Below are positions 14,679 through 23,568 of a stretch of DNA of 37,231 nt, piece after piece. A program made the position numbers and the translations under genes. The notes under the pieces were generated by a model. That model searched no databases. It was not told the DNA's origin and saw only the letters and a program-made list of their open reading frames with translations. Each line of letters opens with the position of its first letter. Position 1 is the stretch's first letter. The DNA comes from an uncultured Collinsella sp. (GTDB lineage: Bacteria; Actinomycetota; Coriobacteriia; Coriobacteriales; Coriobacteriaceae): assembly GCA_900544205.1 (NCBI GenBank), contig UQUG01000013.1, positions 1 to 37,231 of the forward strand, written 5' to 3'.

Positions 14679-15101
14679 ATGTCCGATAAAAAGCTGACCG
14701 AGGAGTTGCTCAATGAGCTTCTCGATGCGCCGAACATCGATGGCTATATCAGGGAGCACGACTTTGCCGCCCCGTCGCTTTCGGACTACCTGAAGCAGCT
14801 ACTGCAGGAAAAGGGCTTGGAGCGCTCGCGCGTGGTCCGTATGGCTGATCTCAATGAGACCTTTGGCTATCAGATCTTTACCGGTGCGCGTCATCCGAGT
14901 CGCAATAAGGTGCTGCAGATTGCCTTTGCGATGGCGCTGACGCTCAAAGAGACCAACCGTGCGCTGACGGCTGCCGGGGTAAGCGTCCTTAACTGCAAGG
15001 ACCGCCGCGATGCGATTATCATCTTTTGCATCGATCGCGGGTGCAGTCTCCAAAAGGTCAACGAGGAACTGTATCGCTTTGGCGAGGAGACGGTGAGTTA
15101 G
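14679..15101 (+). CDS. HTH-like protein paired with a Ser/Thr kinase
   Basis: The 140-residue cytoplasmic protein has an XRE-like segment in the middle: SLSDYLKQLLQEKGLERS, RVVRMADLNETFGYQIFTGAR, PSRNKVLQIAFAMAL and LKETNRALTAAGV. The C-terminal part (RRDAIIIFCIDRGCSLQKVNEELY) is an extra helical region. A GGGAGG site precedes its ATG. It is followed 98 bp later by a membrane Ser/Thr kinase. Such HTH/kinase neighbours suggest the HTH protein is a kinase target or regulator; that is inference. Confidence 0.65.
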   Translation: MSDKKLTEELLNELLDAPNIDGYIREHDFAAPSLSDYLKQLLQEKGLERSRVVRMADLNETFGYQIFTGARHPSRNKVLQIAFAMALTLKETNRALTAAGVSVLNCKDRRDAIIIFCIDRGCSLQKVNEELYRFGEETVS

Positions 15102-15199
15102 CGGCTGATATCTGAGCCGGTAGAGCTGTCGAACAACGATGCAAACGAACGGGGCGCGGATGCCATGGGGTGTCTGCGCCCTGCGCTATGATGGAGGCT

Positions 15200-16573
15200 A
15201 TGGATACTCAGAGCCCAACATATTCCGATGACGAGCTGACCGCAGCGCTTGCCGAGCACCTGGCGTCGCTCGATCGCGACGACAGCTATCGCGTGGAGCG
15301 TGTACTTAAGCGCTCGACCGTTGAAACAACCGAGCTCGTGTACTTTGAAGGAACCGGCGGTGGTTCGCTCGGCCCCTTTGTCCGTAAACGCATCGATGCT
15401 TCGGCTCAAATCGGCGGGGCATACGAGCGTCTGTTTGCCGTTCAGCGGGCAGGCAGGCGTTTTGAGCACCTGCCCAGAATCGTCGATTGTCGTCGTGTGG
15501 GCGACGAGCTCAACGTGGTTATGGAATACATCGAAGGGGAGACGCTCGGGGCGCTGGTGGACCGTCTGGGAGCCACCCCCGATTATGCGCGTGAATTGTA
15601 TCCTGTCCTTTGCGACGCCGTGGGCGAGCTCCATGCCGGTTTTGCAATGGCGGGGGAGACGTCGGCGCCGGTGATCCATCGTGACCTCAAGCCGTCGAAT
15701 ATCATCGTGACAGGTGCCAACTATACGCCTGATGACGGCCTGACGTTTTCATCGCTGGTGATTATCGACCTGGGGATCGCGCGCGTATGGCACGATGGCG
15801 CCGATGCCGACACCGTCAAGTTTGGCACGCGACCCTATGCGCCGCCCGAGCAGTATGGGTTTGGGCAGACGAGCGTGCGAAGCGACGTCTACGCACTTGG
15901 CGCCCTGTTGTTCTTCTGCTTGACGGGAGTCGACCCTAAGCCAGGGCTCGACATGCGCGAGCAATGCGAGGCGCGCGGCATTCCCACTCCACTTGCCGAT
16001 GCCGTCTGCATGTCGATGGCGCTCGACCCGGTCAAGCGTTTTGCGAGTGCGGAAGCGTTGGGACGGGCGACGCGCGCGGCATACGATCTGAGTCGCCCCG
16101 TGCGGCCTCCTGCGCCTGTCCGTACTCCGGCCTCGGAGACGGTGTTGACGCCCCAAGGGCCCCGAAACCCCGCAGGGCTTCCTAGGCCCGCCGCCTCCGC
16201 TGCATGTGGTCTGCTCTCTCGCGTTCCGGAGTCTCTGGGGCGCATTTGGAATACGCTCGTCTGCTTCTCGCTGCTTGTGTTCTTTGTCGGAAGTCACTTT
16301 GCCGTCTTTCACCCCACCGGAGCAAACCAAAGCTACCCGACGTGGCTTCTCATCATCGAGTATTTTTTCTTTGTCGATAGCCTTATGGTGCTTATGCATT
16401 TTGCGCTGCTCGATAAGCGCCGTCTTCGTCGGCGATTCGCATTGCTCGACAGCTATCGCGGCAAGAAGCTCGCGAAACTCTGGCTCAAGGCATTGGGTGT
16501 GCTGCTCCTATGCATGATCGTCATAGTCGCGGTTGCCAATGCGACCGGCGTCGTCGATACCTCCGCTACCTAA
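15200..16573 (+). CDS. Membrane-anchored serine/threonine protein kinase
   Basis: The 457-residue product has a Hanks-type kinase domain from about 25 to 295: Lys in VRKRID, VMEYIEGETL, the catalytic loop VIHRDLKPSNIIV, DLGIA in place of DFG, and APPEQYGFGQ in the activation segment. A Pro/Ala-rich linker (RPPAPVRTPASETV) leads to three C-terminal hydrophobic spans (TLVCFSLLVFFVGSHF, LLIIEYFFFVDSLMVLMHFAL, ALGVLLLCMIVIVAVAN). There is no PASTA or other outer sensor domain. The start is uncertain: ATGs at 15188, 15191 and 15200 and a GTG at 15170 are in frame, and GGAGG lies only two bases before 15200. Confidence 0.82.
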   Translation: MDTQSPTYSDDELTAALAEHLASLDRDDSYRVERVLKRSTVETTELVYFEGTGGGSLGPFVRKRIDASAQIGGAYERLFAVQRAGRRFEHLPRIVDCRRVGDELNVVMEYIEGETLGALVDRLGATPDYARELYPVLCDAVGELHAGFAMAGETSAPVIHRDLKPSNIIVTGANYTPDDGLTFSSLVIIDLGIARVWHDGADADTVKFGTRPYAPPEQYGFGQTSVRSDVYALGALLFFCLTGVDPKPGLDMREQCEARGIPTPLADAVCMSMALDPVKRFASAEALGRATRAAYDLSRPVRPPAPVRTPASETVLTPQGPRNPAGLPRPAASAACGLLSRVPESLGRIWNTLVCFSLLVFFVGSHFAVFHPTGANQSYPTWLLIIEYFFFVDSLMVLMHFALLDKRRLRRRFALLDSYRGKKLAKLWLKALGVLLLCMIVIVAVANATGVVDTSAT

Positions 16574-16577
16574 AAGA

Positions 16578-16600
16578 AAAGGGCCCCATTGGGGCCCTTT
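16578..16600. terminator. Bidirectional terminator between kinase and cell-wall hydrolase
   Basis: AAAGGGCCCC and GGGGCCCTTT pair across ATT, with A and T on the outer sides. It ends two convergent genes. Confidence 0.75.
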
Positions 16601-16610
16601 GCAGTTGCAC

Positions 16611-17744
16611 TTAGATGCGGTTCATCTGAGCGGCGACTTTGTTGTACCAGTCCTGCCACGTGGGCGGGCAGTACTTTTTGGCCGCTGCCGGGGTAAGGGT
16701 GGAGCCGTAGTTGGCGCCCAGATAGGCAACGTGAGCGGAGATGCCCTCGCTCCAGCTGCCAAAGCTGCGCCAACCGCCGCCACGGGCGCTCCAGCCCCAG
16801 GCGTTGTAAGAATTGGCGCAATAAGCACCCTTGGTGCTCTCGATGCAGGCGATGGCGGGGGACCAGCGAGGGTCGACGCCGGTGTTCCAGGCGGCAACGG
16901 CAAAGTTATAGCCCTGACCTGCCATGGGGGAGCCGGCAAGGTAGTTGTCGATGCGGCTCGTCCACTCATTAATGAACGAGTCGTAATCGGAGTTGCCGCT
17001 GTTCGAGTTGTTCGGCGTGGTGTCGATGGTGGTGTTGGCGTTGTTGGCCTGGCTGCTGGAATTGCTGCCGCTTACGCCCTCGCCCGAGAGCTTCTCGGCG
17101 GCAGCGGCCTTATCGGCCTCAAGCTTGGCAAGCTCGGCGGCATTTTCCTGCTCGGCTTTTGCCTGTGCCTCGCTGCGGAGCTGCTGGGCCTGCGCCAGCG
17201 CATCCTCGGCGTTTTTCTGCTCAGCCTCAAGCTGAGACTTGGCCTGCTGGAGCTCAGCCTTGTTCTGCTCGAGTTCGGTTTGCATGTTATTGAGCTCTTC
17301 GATCTCGTCGACGCTCGAGCTCGTGATCTGGTTGGTGTATTTGCAGGTCGTGATGAACTCACCCAGGCTCTGCGCGTTGACCAGGAAGCTCACGATGGGA
17401 TTGGTGCCCTTCTGATACTTGTACAGATCGCGCATGGCGGAGCTTGCCTTGGCCTGCTGCTCGGGAAGCTTAGCCTCGATTTCCTCGATGCTTGCCTCAT
17501 TGGAGTCAATCTGCTTTTGCAGGTCATCGAGTTTGGTGCGGGCGTCGTTGTAGGCGCTCGTGGCGGCTTCGATCTTCTGCTGGGCTGCGGAAAGCTGGTC
17601 CTGCGTTGCCTGCGAGGCGGCATACGCCGCAACGGGGGAGAGCATCGGCGTGGCCGTCAGCGCAACGGCGAGCGCGGCGCTCGTGATGATACGAGCCGGC
17701 TTCGACGCAATGAGCGCTGCGGTGCGATGATTCGAATGCTGCAT
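16611..17744 (-). CDS. Secreted coiled-coil protein with lysozyme/glucosaminidase-like C-terminal domain
   Basis: The 377-residue precursor has a signal peptide (IITSAALAVALTATPMLSPVAAYAAS, cleaved after AYA), a long coiled coil (about 45-235, rich in Ala, Gln, Glu and Lys, with MRDLYKYQKGTNPIVSFLVNAQSLGEF as in PcsB-type proteins), a Ser/Asn-rich linker, and a C-terminal domain (about 255-377) with WSPAIACIESTKGAYC, AWGWSARGGGWRSFGSWSEGI and Tyr/Trp residues typical of lysozyme-like peptidoglycan hydrolases. It probably acts in cell-wall remodelling or daughter-cell separation. The ATG at 17744 has AGAGGGA upstream; a TTG at 17759 is less likely. The 17745-17977 leader holds several dyads. 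Confidence 0.8.
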   Translation of the reverse strand: MQHSNHRTAALIASKPARIITSAALAVALTATPMLSPVAAYAASQATQDQLSAAQQKIEAATSAYNDARTKLDDLQKQIDSNEASIEEIEAKLPEQQAKASSAMRDLYKYQKGTNPIVSFLVNAQSLGEFITTCKYTNQITSSSVDEIEELNNMQTELEQNKAELQQAKSQLEAEQKNAEDALAQAQQLRSEAQAKAEQENAAELAKLEADKAAAAEKLSGEGVSGSNSSSQANNANTTIDTTPNNSNSGNSDYDSFINEWTSRIDNYLAGSPMAGQGYNFAVAAWNTGVDPRWSPAIACIESTKGAYCANSYNAWGWSARGGGWRSFGSWSEGISAHVAYLGANYGSTLTPAAAKKYCPPTWQDWYNKVAAQMNRI

Positions 17745-17807
17745 CCAGTCCCTCTGCAATCAATCGTAGGTTATGGTTCGAACGGTATTCTACTACTGCT
17801 TTCGACC

Positions 17808-17851
17808 TCAACTTGAACCTTAAAGGTTCCAAAGGGTCAAGTTGAACTTGA
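17808..17851. promoter_or_regulatory. Nested dyads upstream of the cell-wall hydrolase gene
   Basis: TCAACTTGA (17808-17816) pairs with TCAAGTTGA (17837-17845). Inside them is AACCTTAAAGGTT (17816-17828), and the right part forms TCAAGTTGAACTTGA (17837-17851). A further GTTCAACTTTAAC is at 17901-17913. These look like clustered operators, in the style of MerR-family sites, but no regulator is nearby. Confidence 0.4.
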
Positions 17852-17977
17852 GGCTTTGGCTTTGACCTGCAGTTATGATGAATTGTTGAGAAACCATAGA
17901 GTTCAACTTTAACGTTACAGGGGTCTGTTTGAGAGGAGTTTTGGGCTATAAAGCTATCTCAACGTGGGGTTTTACAG

Positions 17978-18610
17978 CTACAGCGCGCCCTCCTGACGAG
18001 CCTGCTCAATCTCTTCGAGCGCCTCGGCAGGGGTGAACGAACAGGTGCCTTCGCCGAGTTTGACTACCTGGATATCGTCGCCGATATGGACCTCTCCACT
18101 CTTTAGTACCACGCCAAAAATGCCCTCGTGCGGAAAGATGCAGTCGCCAGCGAGATAGTAGATAGCACAGCGTGTGTGGCAGACCTTGCCGATTTGGCTG
18201 ATTTCGACGAGCACCTCGCTGCCAAGCTTGAGCTGCGTACCCAAAGGGAGCGAGAGTAGATTGATGCCCTGGGTGGTGAAGTTTTCTCCAAAGTCACCCT
18301 CGCGCACATCGAGTCCGCGAGCCTGCGCCGTCTGGATGGACTCTGCGGCCAAAAAGGAAACCTGACGGTGCCAATGTCCGGCGTGTGCATCGGTGGCGAG
18401 ACCAAATTGCTCTATAACGGTGTCGTGTCCATCGGCGACGGGTGACTTGCGCGTGCCCTTGTGTGCCGACGTGTTGATTGAGACGATGCGGGCGGGTCCG
18501 TTGTAGGCGTCGTTTGCCGTGCACAGGGGAGCGGTCGCTTTCGCACGTTCCACCAGCTCGCGCTTCGCAGCATTGAGGATGGGATTATCGGTCGGATGGT
18601 CTTGGGGCAC
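17978..18610 (-). CDS. MOSC domain protein
   Basis: The 210-residue protein has a MOSC domain, a fold used by molybdenum-cofactor sulfurases and related proteins to carry sulfur or bind the cofactor. Motifs include ARIVSINTSAHKGTRKSPV, DAHAGHWHRQVSFLA, GDFGENFTTQGINL, LEISQIGKVCHTRC-like VEISQIGKVCHTRC with the conserved Cys, and FPHEGIFGVVLKSGEV near the end. It is a stand-alone domain without a sulfurase half. The start is GTG with an AAAGG site upstream. No cofactor-synthesis genes are nearby, so the role is open. Confidence 0.85.
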   Translation of the reverse strand: MPQDHPTDNPILNAAKRELVERAKATAPLCTANDAYNGPARIVSINTSAHKGTRKSPVADGHDTVIEQFGLATDAHAGHWHRQVSFLAAESIQTAQARGLDVREGDFGENFTTQGINLLSLPLGTQLKLGSEVLVEISQIGKVCHTRCAIYYLAGDCIFPHEGIFGVVLKSGEVHIGDDIQVVKLGEGTCSFTPAEALEEIEQARQEGAL

Positions 18611-18844
18611 GTGTGCGCCTTTCGCTCGAGGATGTCAATACGCTGAATCCTACAACAATGGTAGGTTCATTGCCCATTGTCATACAACGGTGAGCGCCGT
18701 CTTCGTGCTGGCCTTCGTGCTGGACGATTACGTCGATTGCCATAGATACGGTGGAGCTTTGGGCGCCGGCGGCTTGGCACGCTAGAATAAATCAGTTGCG
18801 CAAAGACCGCCCATTGTGTGGGCAGTTCATGATAGGAAGTTTCC

Positions 18845-20101
18845 ATGGCATTGCAATTTACAGAGCGCGAGTTCATTCCCGTGCTGCTCGGTGGCGACAT
18901 CAACGCCTATTCGGTGGCGCGCGCCTTCTACGAGGAGTACCAGGTCAAGAGTCTGGTCTTTGGCAAGTATCAGACGGGTCCCGCGTACCGCAGCCAGATT
19001 ATCGACTACACTCCCAACGTGGATATCGACACCATGCCCGTGATGCTCAAAACCGTCAACGGCATTGCCCAAGCGCATGCCGACAAGACGATTGTCCTTG
19101 TGGGCTGTGGCGACAACTATGTTGCCCTCGTGGCTCAGGCCAAGGATGCTCATGAGCTGGCGGACAACATCGTCGCTCCCTACGCGCCCTACAGCATGCT
19201 CGAGCAGTGCCAGAAGAAGGAGATCTTCTACGAGCTGTGCGAGAAACATGGCGTGCCCTATCCGCACACGTTTACCTTTACCAAGGCGATGCTCAATGCC
19301 CAGGGTGAGGCGCCTGCCGAAGTGCTCGACCAGATCGATTTTCCTTACCCGATGATTCTGAAGCCTTCTGACGGCATCATGTGGTGGCAGCACGAGTTCG
19401 AGGGCCAGAAAAAGGCCTATGAGATTGCCGACCGTGCCGAGCTGGAACAGGTCATTCGCGACTCGTATGCCAGTGGCTACACCGACGACCTGATCTTACA
19501 GGACCGCGTGCCCGGTAACGACGAGTACATGCGCGTGCTCACCAGCTATTCCGACCGCAACGGCATGGTGCGCATGATGTGCCTGGGTCACGTACTGCTC
19601 GAGGAGCATCAGCCCCACGGTGTCGGCAACCATGCCTGTATCATTACCGAGCCTAATGACGAGCTCATGGGCGGCGTGCGCAAGTTGCTCGAGGACCTTC
19701 ACTTTGTGGGCTATTCCAACTTTGACGTTAAGTACGACGAGCGCGATGGCTCGTTTAAGTTCTTCGATTTCAACACGCGCCAGGGCCGCAGCAACTACTA
19801 CGTTACCAACAGCGGCTTTAACGTTGCCAAGTATGTGGTGGACGAGTATGTGTTCAACCGCCCGTTTGCGCCGGAGTTTGTGACGGCGCAGGACGAGGCT
19901 CTGTGGATGGTCGTCCCCATGGGCGTCGTCGACAAATACGTCAAGGATCCCGAGCTGCGCGCTAAGGTGCATCGCCTGGACAAGGAAGGCAAGGGCGCCG
20001 ACCCTTCGTTTATGAAGGGCGACTTTGTCTTTAACCGCTGGCTGCGCATGTGGCACACTAAGCTGCGCCACTTTAAGCTGTTCAAGACGTATTACAAGTA
20101 G
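18845..20101 (+). CDS. ATP-grasp ligase, probable D-aspartate ligase of peptidoglycan
   Basis: The 418-residue cytoplasmic enzyme is an ATP-grasp carboxylate-amine ligase. It has an N-terminal preATP domain (FIPVLLGGDINAYSVARAFYEEY, IVLVGCGDNYV), the ATP-binding FPYPMILKPSDGIMWW, LILQDRVPGNDEYMRV, and the metal-binding end FKFFDFNTRQGRSNYYV. An aspartate racemase gene follows 84 bp downstream. The same pair, ligase plus racemase, builds the D-Asp bridge of Enterococcus faecium peptidoglycan, so activation of D-Asp onto the Lys or Orn of the wall precursor is likely. The ATG follows AGGAAG. Another amino-acid ligase role cannot be excluded. Confidence 0.82.
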   Translation: MALQFTEREFIPVLLGGDINAYSVARAFYEEYQVKSLVFGKYQTGPAYRSQIIDYTPNVDIDTMPVMLKTVNGIAQAHADKTIVLVGCGDNYVALVAQAKDAHELADNIVAPYAPYSMLEQCQKKEIFYELCEKHGVPYPHTFTFTKAMLNAQGEAPAEVLDQIDFPYPMILKPSDGIMWWQHEFEGQKKAYEIADRAELEQVIRDSYASGYTDDLILQDRVPGNDEYMRVLTSYSDRNGMVRMMCLGHVLLEEHQPHGVGNHACIITEPNDELMGGVRKLLEDLHFVGYSNFDVKYDERDGSFKFFDFNTRQGRSNYYVTNSGFNVAKYVVDEYVFNRPFAPEFVTAQDEALWMVVPMGVVDKYVKDPELRAKVHRLDKEGKGADPSFMKGDFVFNRWLRMWHTKLRHFKLFKTYYK

Positions 20102-20185
20102 ATGAGTGCGGCGCCCGTCCGGTTTGTATCGGGCGGGCGCGGGTACGATACGCGCAATTGCGCAAGCGTCACCAAGGAGGCGGCG

Positions 20186-20932
20186 ATGGAAAAGCTGGGA
20201 GTTATCGGCGGCATGGGCGCCGAGGCCACGTCGTATTACTACGACCAGGTGGTGCGTCATACGGCTGCTGCCTGCGATCAGGAACATATCGACATGGTGG
20301 TGCTCTCCAAGTCGACCATGCCCGACCGCACGCTGGCCATTAAGACCGGCGAGCATGCCAAGCTGCTGGCGACCATGAAAGAGTGTGCCCAGGCACTCGA
20401 GTCGCTGGGCTGTGCGCACATTGCCATTCCCTGCAACACGTCACACTACTTCTACGACCAGATCCAGTCGTTTACCACAGTGCCGATTATCCACATGCCG
20501 CGTGAGTCGGTGCGCTATGCTCTGGCCGGTGCGGTGATGGGGGAGTGCGAGTTCGACCCCAACCTGAGTATGCCGGCCGAGCCGGTGCACAAGATTGGCA
20601 TCATGGGCACCGACGGAACCGTGGGCGCGGGCGTCTACGGCCGCGAATGTAAGGCTGCGGGTGTTGAGGTTGTCTATCCCAGCGAGAAACGTCAGAACGA
20701 TGTGATGTCGCTTATCTACGATGATGTGAAGGCCGGACGTGAGCCCGATATGGATAAGTTCGACCGCGTGATGTGGGAGTTCGCCCGTAGCGGCTGCGAC
20801 CGCGTCATCCTGGCCTGCACGGAGCTCTCGGTGCTGCAGAAATACCGTGAGATGCCCGAGATCACCCTCGACGCCATGGACGTCCTGGTGCGCGAATCCA
20901 TCATCCGCAGCGGCGCTCCCTACCGCCTCTAG
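20186..20932 (+). CDS. racD: Aspartate/glutamate racemase family protein
   Basis: The 248-residue enzyme is a cofactor-independent racemase with two catalytic cysteines, in IAIPCNTSHYFYD and VILACTELSVL, and the N-terminal LGVIGGMGAEAT of aspartate racemases. It would convert L- to D-aspartate for the ligase encoded just upstream. The ATG at 20186 has AAGGAGG six bases upstream. A longer frame from 20102 begins at the end of the ligase gene and is not supported. A GC hairpin (GCCCGTCC with GGGCGGGC, about 20111-20137) lies in the gap and might set relative expression. Confidence 0.87.
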   Translation: MEKLGVIGGMGAEATSYYYDQVVRHTAAACDQEHIDMVVLSKSTMPDRTLAIKTGEHAKLLATMKECAQALESLGCAHIAIPCNTSHYFYDQIQSFTTVPIIHMPRESVRYALAGAVMGECEFDPNLSMPAEPVHKIGIMGTDGTVGAGVYGRECKAAGVEVVYPSEKRQNDVMSLIYDDVKAGREPDMDKFDRVMWEFARSGCDRVILACTELSVLQKYREMPEITLDAMDVLVRESIIRSGAPYRL

Positions 20933-20991
20933 CTTCCGACCTGCCAAAAAGGGACAGGTTAATTATGGTGGGTTTTATCTGGAGAAACAGT

Positions 20992-21028
20992 AAAGGCCTC
21001 GGCTCGTTTGGTGCGAGCCGAGGCCTTT
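20992..21028. terminator. Terminator between racemase and EcfT genes
   Basis: AAAGGCCTCGGCTCG pairs perfectly with CGAGCCGAGGCCTTT across seven bases. It can serve both convergent genes. A GGGACAGGTT motif precedes it at 20951. Confidence 0.85.
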
Positions 21029-21057
21029 TGCGTTGGGCGGTTGCTGTCGGTGGTGAA

Positions 21058-21804
21058 CTAGAACAGGAAGCCGATGGCGATGAGGGCGATGCTGACGATG
21101 AGCACGGCGATGTCCAGACCCTTGATGGGATAGCGCTTGTACGAGCTGGCGCGCGTACGCAGATAGAAGCCGCGCTGTTCTGCCGCCAAGGCTGTGGCAT
21201 CGGTCTTGCCCACGCTCGAGATGAGCAGTGGCACGCACAGTGGCAGCATGAGCTTAAGCTTCTTGATGGGGTTCTTGGTGTCGTACTCGACGCCGCGTGC
21301 GGTCTGCGCCTCCATGATGGCGTTCATCTCCTGACCAAACACCGGCACAAAGCGCAGCGCCGTGGTAAAGGTGAAGGCATAGCGATACGGTACGTGCAGC
21401 ACCTCGACGCAGGCGTTGGCAAGGTCGTTGAGCTTGGTCACCATGAGCATGAGGATGAGTGGTAACGCCACACCCAGTAGGCGCAGACAGGCCTTCGATC
21501 CTGTGATGAGGCCCGTGTCGGTGATAAAGCCCCACACCACGTTGCCATCGCGCATAAAGGCCAGCTGGAGCACCAGCATGATAAGCGCGAGCGGGATCAG
21601 CAACTTGAGCAGCGAGAGCAGACGGTCGACGACGCCGGCATAGGTACCCAGTGCAAGGGTGAGTGCCAAAAAGCCCAGCAGCGCCACGTAGGTGTCGGAC
21701 AAGAAGATGCCGACGATGATGGCGGCGGCGAGGCCCAGTTTGACGACGGGGTTCAGGCGATGCAGCAGCGTATCGCCCGGCATGTAGTCGATGACGTTAA
21801 CCAC
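21058..21804 (-). CDS. ecfT: ECF transporter transmembrane subunit EcfT
   Basis: The 248-residue membrane protein couples the two ATPases to the substrate-binding subunit of an energy-coupling-factor importer. It starts VVNVIDYMPGDTLLHRLNPVVKL, has about five hydrophobic spans (AAIIVGIFLSD, VALLGFLALTLAL, LLIPLALIMLVLQL and others) and the cytoplasmic Ala-Arg-Gly signature AQTARGVEYD plus LAAEQRGFYLR. A GTG at 21804, overlapping the ATPase stop and ten bases after AAGGAG, fits best; a frame from 21837 is possible. It is the last gene of the operon and shares the hypothesised tryptophan role. Confidence 0.85.
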   Translation of the reverse strand: MVNVIDYMPGDTLLHRLNPVVKLGLAAAIIVGIFLSDTYVALLGFLALTLALGTYAGVVDRLLSLLKLLIPLALIMLVLQLAFMRDGNVVWGFITDTGLITGSKACLRLLGVALPLILMLMVTKLNDLANACVEVLHVPYRYAFTFTTALRFVPVFGQEMNAIMEAQTARGVEYDTKNPIKKLKLMLPLCVPLLISSVGKTDATALAAEQRGFYLRTRASSYKRYPIKGLDIAVLIVSIALIAIGFLF

Positions 21805-23548
21805 GGTGGACCATCTCCTTGGTAATTCGAACGACATCGGTGACCTCGCTCACCTGCGCAAAAGCGGGCGAGACGGAAGATGCCAGACGGCGCGAGAGTT
21901 CAATAACCTGGGGAGGCTCCACGTAGGCACGCCGCATGAGATCGATGTTCGAGAACAGCTCGTGCGTGCGGCCGCGGTCGAGGATGCGGCCGTCGGCCAT
22001 TACTACGATGCGCTCGGCAAAGTCGGAGACGACTTCCATGTCGTGGCAGACCATGATGACGGCGCATCCGCGCTCGGCCATGGTGCGCACGGTTTCCATG
22101 ACGGTCATGCACTCGCGGTAGTCAAGGCCGCTCGTGGGCTCGTCGAGCACGACGATCTTGGGCTCAACCACTACGACGGAGGCAAGTGCCACCATTTGTC
22201 GCTGGCCACGCGAAAGCGAGAACGGTGCCTCGTCGGCGGGCAGACCAAAGCGGTCGATGACCAGCTGGGCGCGACGCAGAGCCTCGGCACGGTCGATGCC
22301 GGCAAGCTCCAAGCCAAAGGCGACCTCGTCGAGCACGGTATCCTTGCAGATCTGGCGGTCGGGGTTTTGGAAGAGGGTCGCGACCTCGCGGGCAATGCGG
22401 CTCGTGGGAACGGTTGCAGTATCCAGTCCCGTGACGCGCACGCTGCCCGAGGCGGGCTTGAGCAGGCCCGTGAGCAGCTTGGTGAGCGTGGTCTTGCCGG
22501 CACCGTTCTGACCGACGATGCCCACGAGCTCACCGGGGTAGAGGGTCAGGTTAAGGTCGTGTACGGCGGCGCCGCCGTTGGGATAGGCAAACTCAACATG
22601 GTCGAAGGTGAGTACGGGTTCGGCATCCTTGGCATGAGGACGCAACGACGGTGCATGCGGGGAACCGGCGGGCGCCTGGGCTTCGATGGCAGCGTGTGCG
22701 GGGTCGACGATACCCGAAATCAGACACTCGGCTTCGTCGACATCCAAGCAAGGGGTGCCGCTTGCCAGGCCATCGGCCTCGAGGCTATTGAAGATGCGTG
22801 TGACACGGGGACAGTCGACGCCAATGGTGCGAAGCTCATCGGTGTGTGCGAAGACCTCGTGCGGCTCGCCCTGCAGTGCGATTTCGCCATGGTTGAGCAC
22901 GAGCACGCGGTTGCAGTACTCCGAGAGCAGGGCGACCTTTTGCTCAACGACGACGATGGTGATTCCAAGTATGCGGTTTGCCTCACGCAGCGTCTCGAAG
23001 ACCAGCGTGGAGCTGGCGGGGTCGAGTGCCGCGGTGGGCTCGTCGAGAACCAAGACGCGCGGACGCATGGCGAGGATGGCGGCGATGGCCACCTTTTGCT
23101 TCTGTCCGCCCGAGAGGGTGGCGATCTCGCGGTCGCGCAGGTCGCTGATGCCGACGGTCTCGAGCGTCTCGCTCACGCGCTGCTCGATCTGGTCGTGGGG
23201 AACGGCAAAGTTCTCGAGGCCAAAGAGCATCTCGTCCTCGACGACCGAGGCGACCATCTGCGTGTCGATATCCTGCAGCACACTGCCGACGATTTGCGAC
23301 ACGTCGGTCAGCGAGACCTCGCAGGTGTCGTGGCCGTCAACCATGACGGACCCGAAGAACGTGCCGGTGTAGTGGTGGGGCACAGCACCCGACAGACAGG
23401 CGGCAAGCGTGGACTTGCCGGCGCCCGAGGGTCCGATGATGCCGATGAAATCTCCCTTGTTCACGCTGAGCGAGATGTGGCTGAGCGCCTGCTCGGTCTG
23501 CGTGCCATAGGAGAACGAGACATCGTCGACGTTGATGATCGTTTCCAT
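21797..23548 (-). CDS. ecfA: Double ATPase of an ECF transporter (fused EcfA1-EcfA2)
   Basis: The 583-residue protein joins two ABC ATPase domains. Domain 1 has Walker A IGPSGAGKSTLA, signature TLSGGQKQKVAIA and Walker B RVLVLDEPTAALD. Domain 2 begins about residue 310 with VGQNGAGKTTLTK, SLSRGQRQMVALA and KIVVLDEPTSGLD. A Pro/Ala-rich spacer (QAPAGSPHAPSLRPHAKD) links them. It powers uptake for the S component upstream. Many ECF systems use two separate ATPases; the fused form is a known variant. The ATG follows AAAGG. The gap to the S gene (23549-23761) holds the repeat and RNA element described separately. Confidence 0.9.
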   Translation of the reverse strand: METIINVDDVSFSYGTQTEQALSHISLSVNKGDFIGIIGPSGAGKSTLAACLSGAVPHHYTGTFFGSVMVDGHDTCEVSLTDVSQIVGSVLQDIDTQMVASVVEDEMLFGLENFAVPHDQIEQRVSETLETVGISDLRDREIATLSGGQKQKVAIAAILAMRPRVLVLDEPTAALDPASSTLVFETLREANRILGITIVVVEQKVALLSEYCNRVLVLNHGEIALQGEPHEVFAHTDELRTIGVDCPRVTRIFNSLEADGLASGTPCLDVDEAECLISGIVDPAHAAIEAQAPAGSPHAPSLRPHAKDAEPVLTFDHVEFAYPNGGAAVHDLNLTLYPGELVGIVGQNGAGKTTLTKLLTGLLKPASGSVRVTGLDTATVPTSRIAREVATLFQNPDRQICKDTVLDEVAFGLELAGIDRAEALRRAQLVIDRFGLPADEAPFSLSRGQRQMVALASVVVVEPKIVVLDEPTSGLDYRECMTVMETVRTMAERGCAVIMVCHDMEVVSDFAERIVVMADGRILDRGRTHELFSNIDLMRRAYVEPPQVIELSRRLASSVSPAFAQVSEVTDVVRITKEMVHRG

Positions 23549-23568
23549 GGATACCTTTCATAGTCATT

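Noticed and set aside
21791..23563. 590-codon plus-strand frame opposite the double ATPase
   Set aside because: It is produced by high-GC codon bias; the minus strand shows complete Walker motifs and signature sequences.
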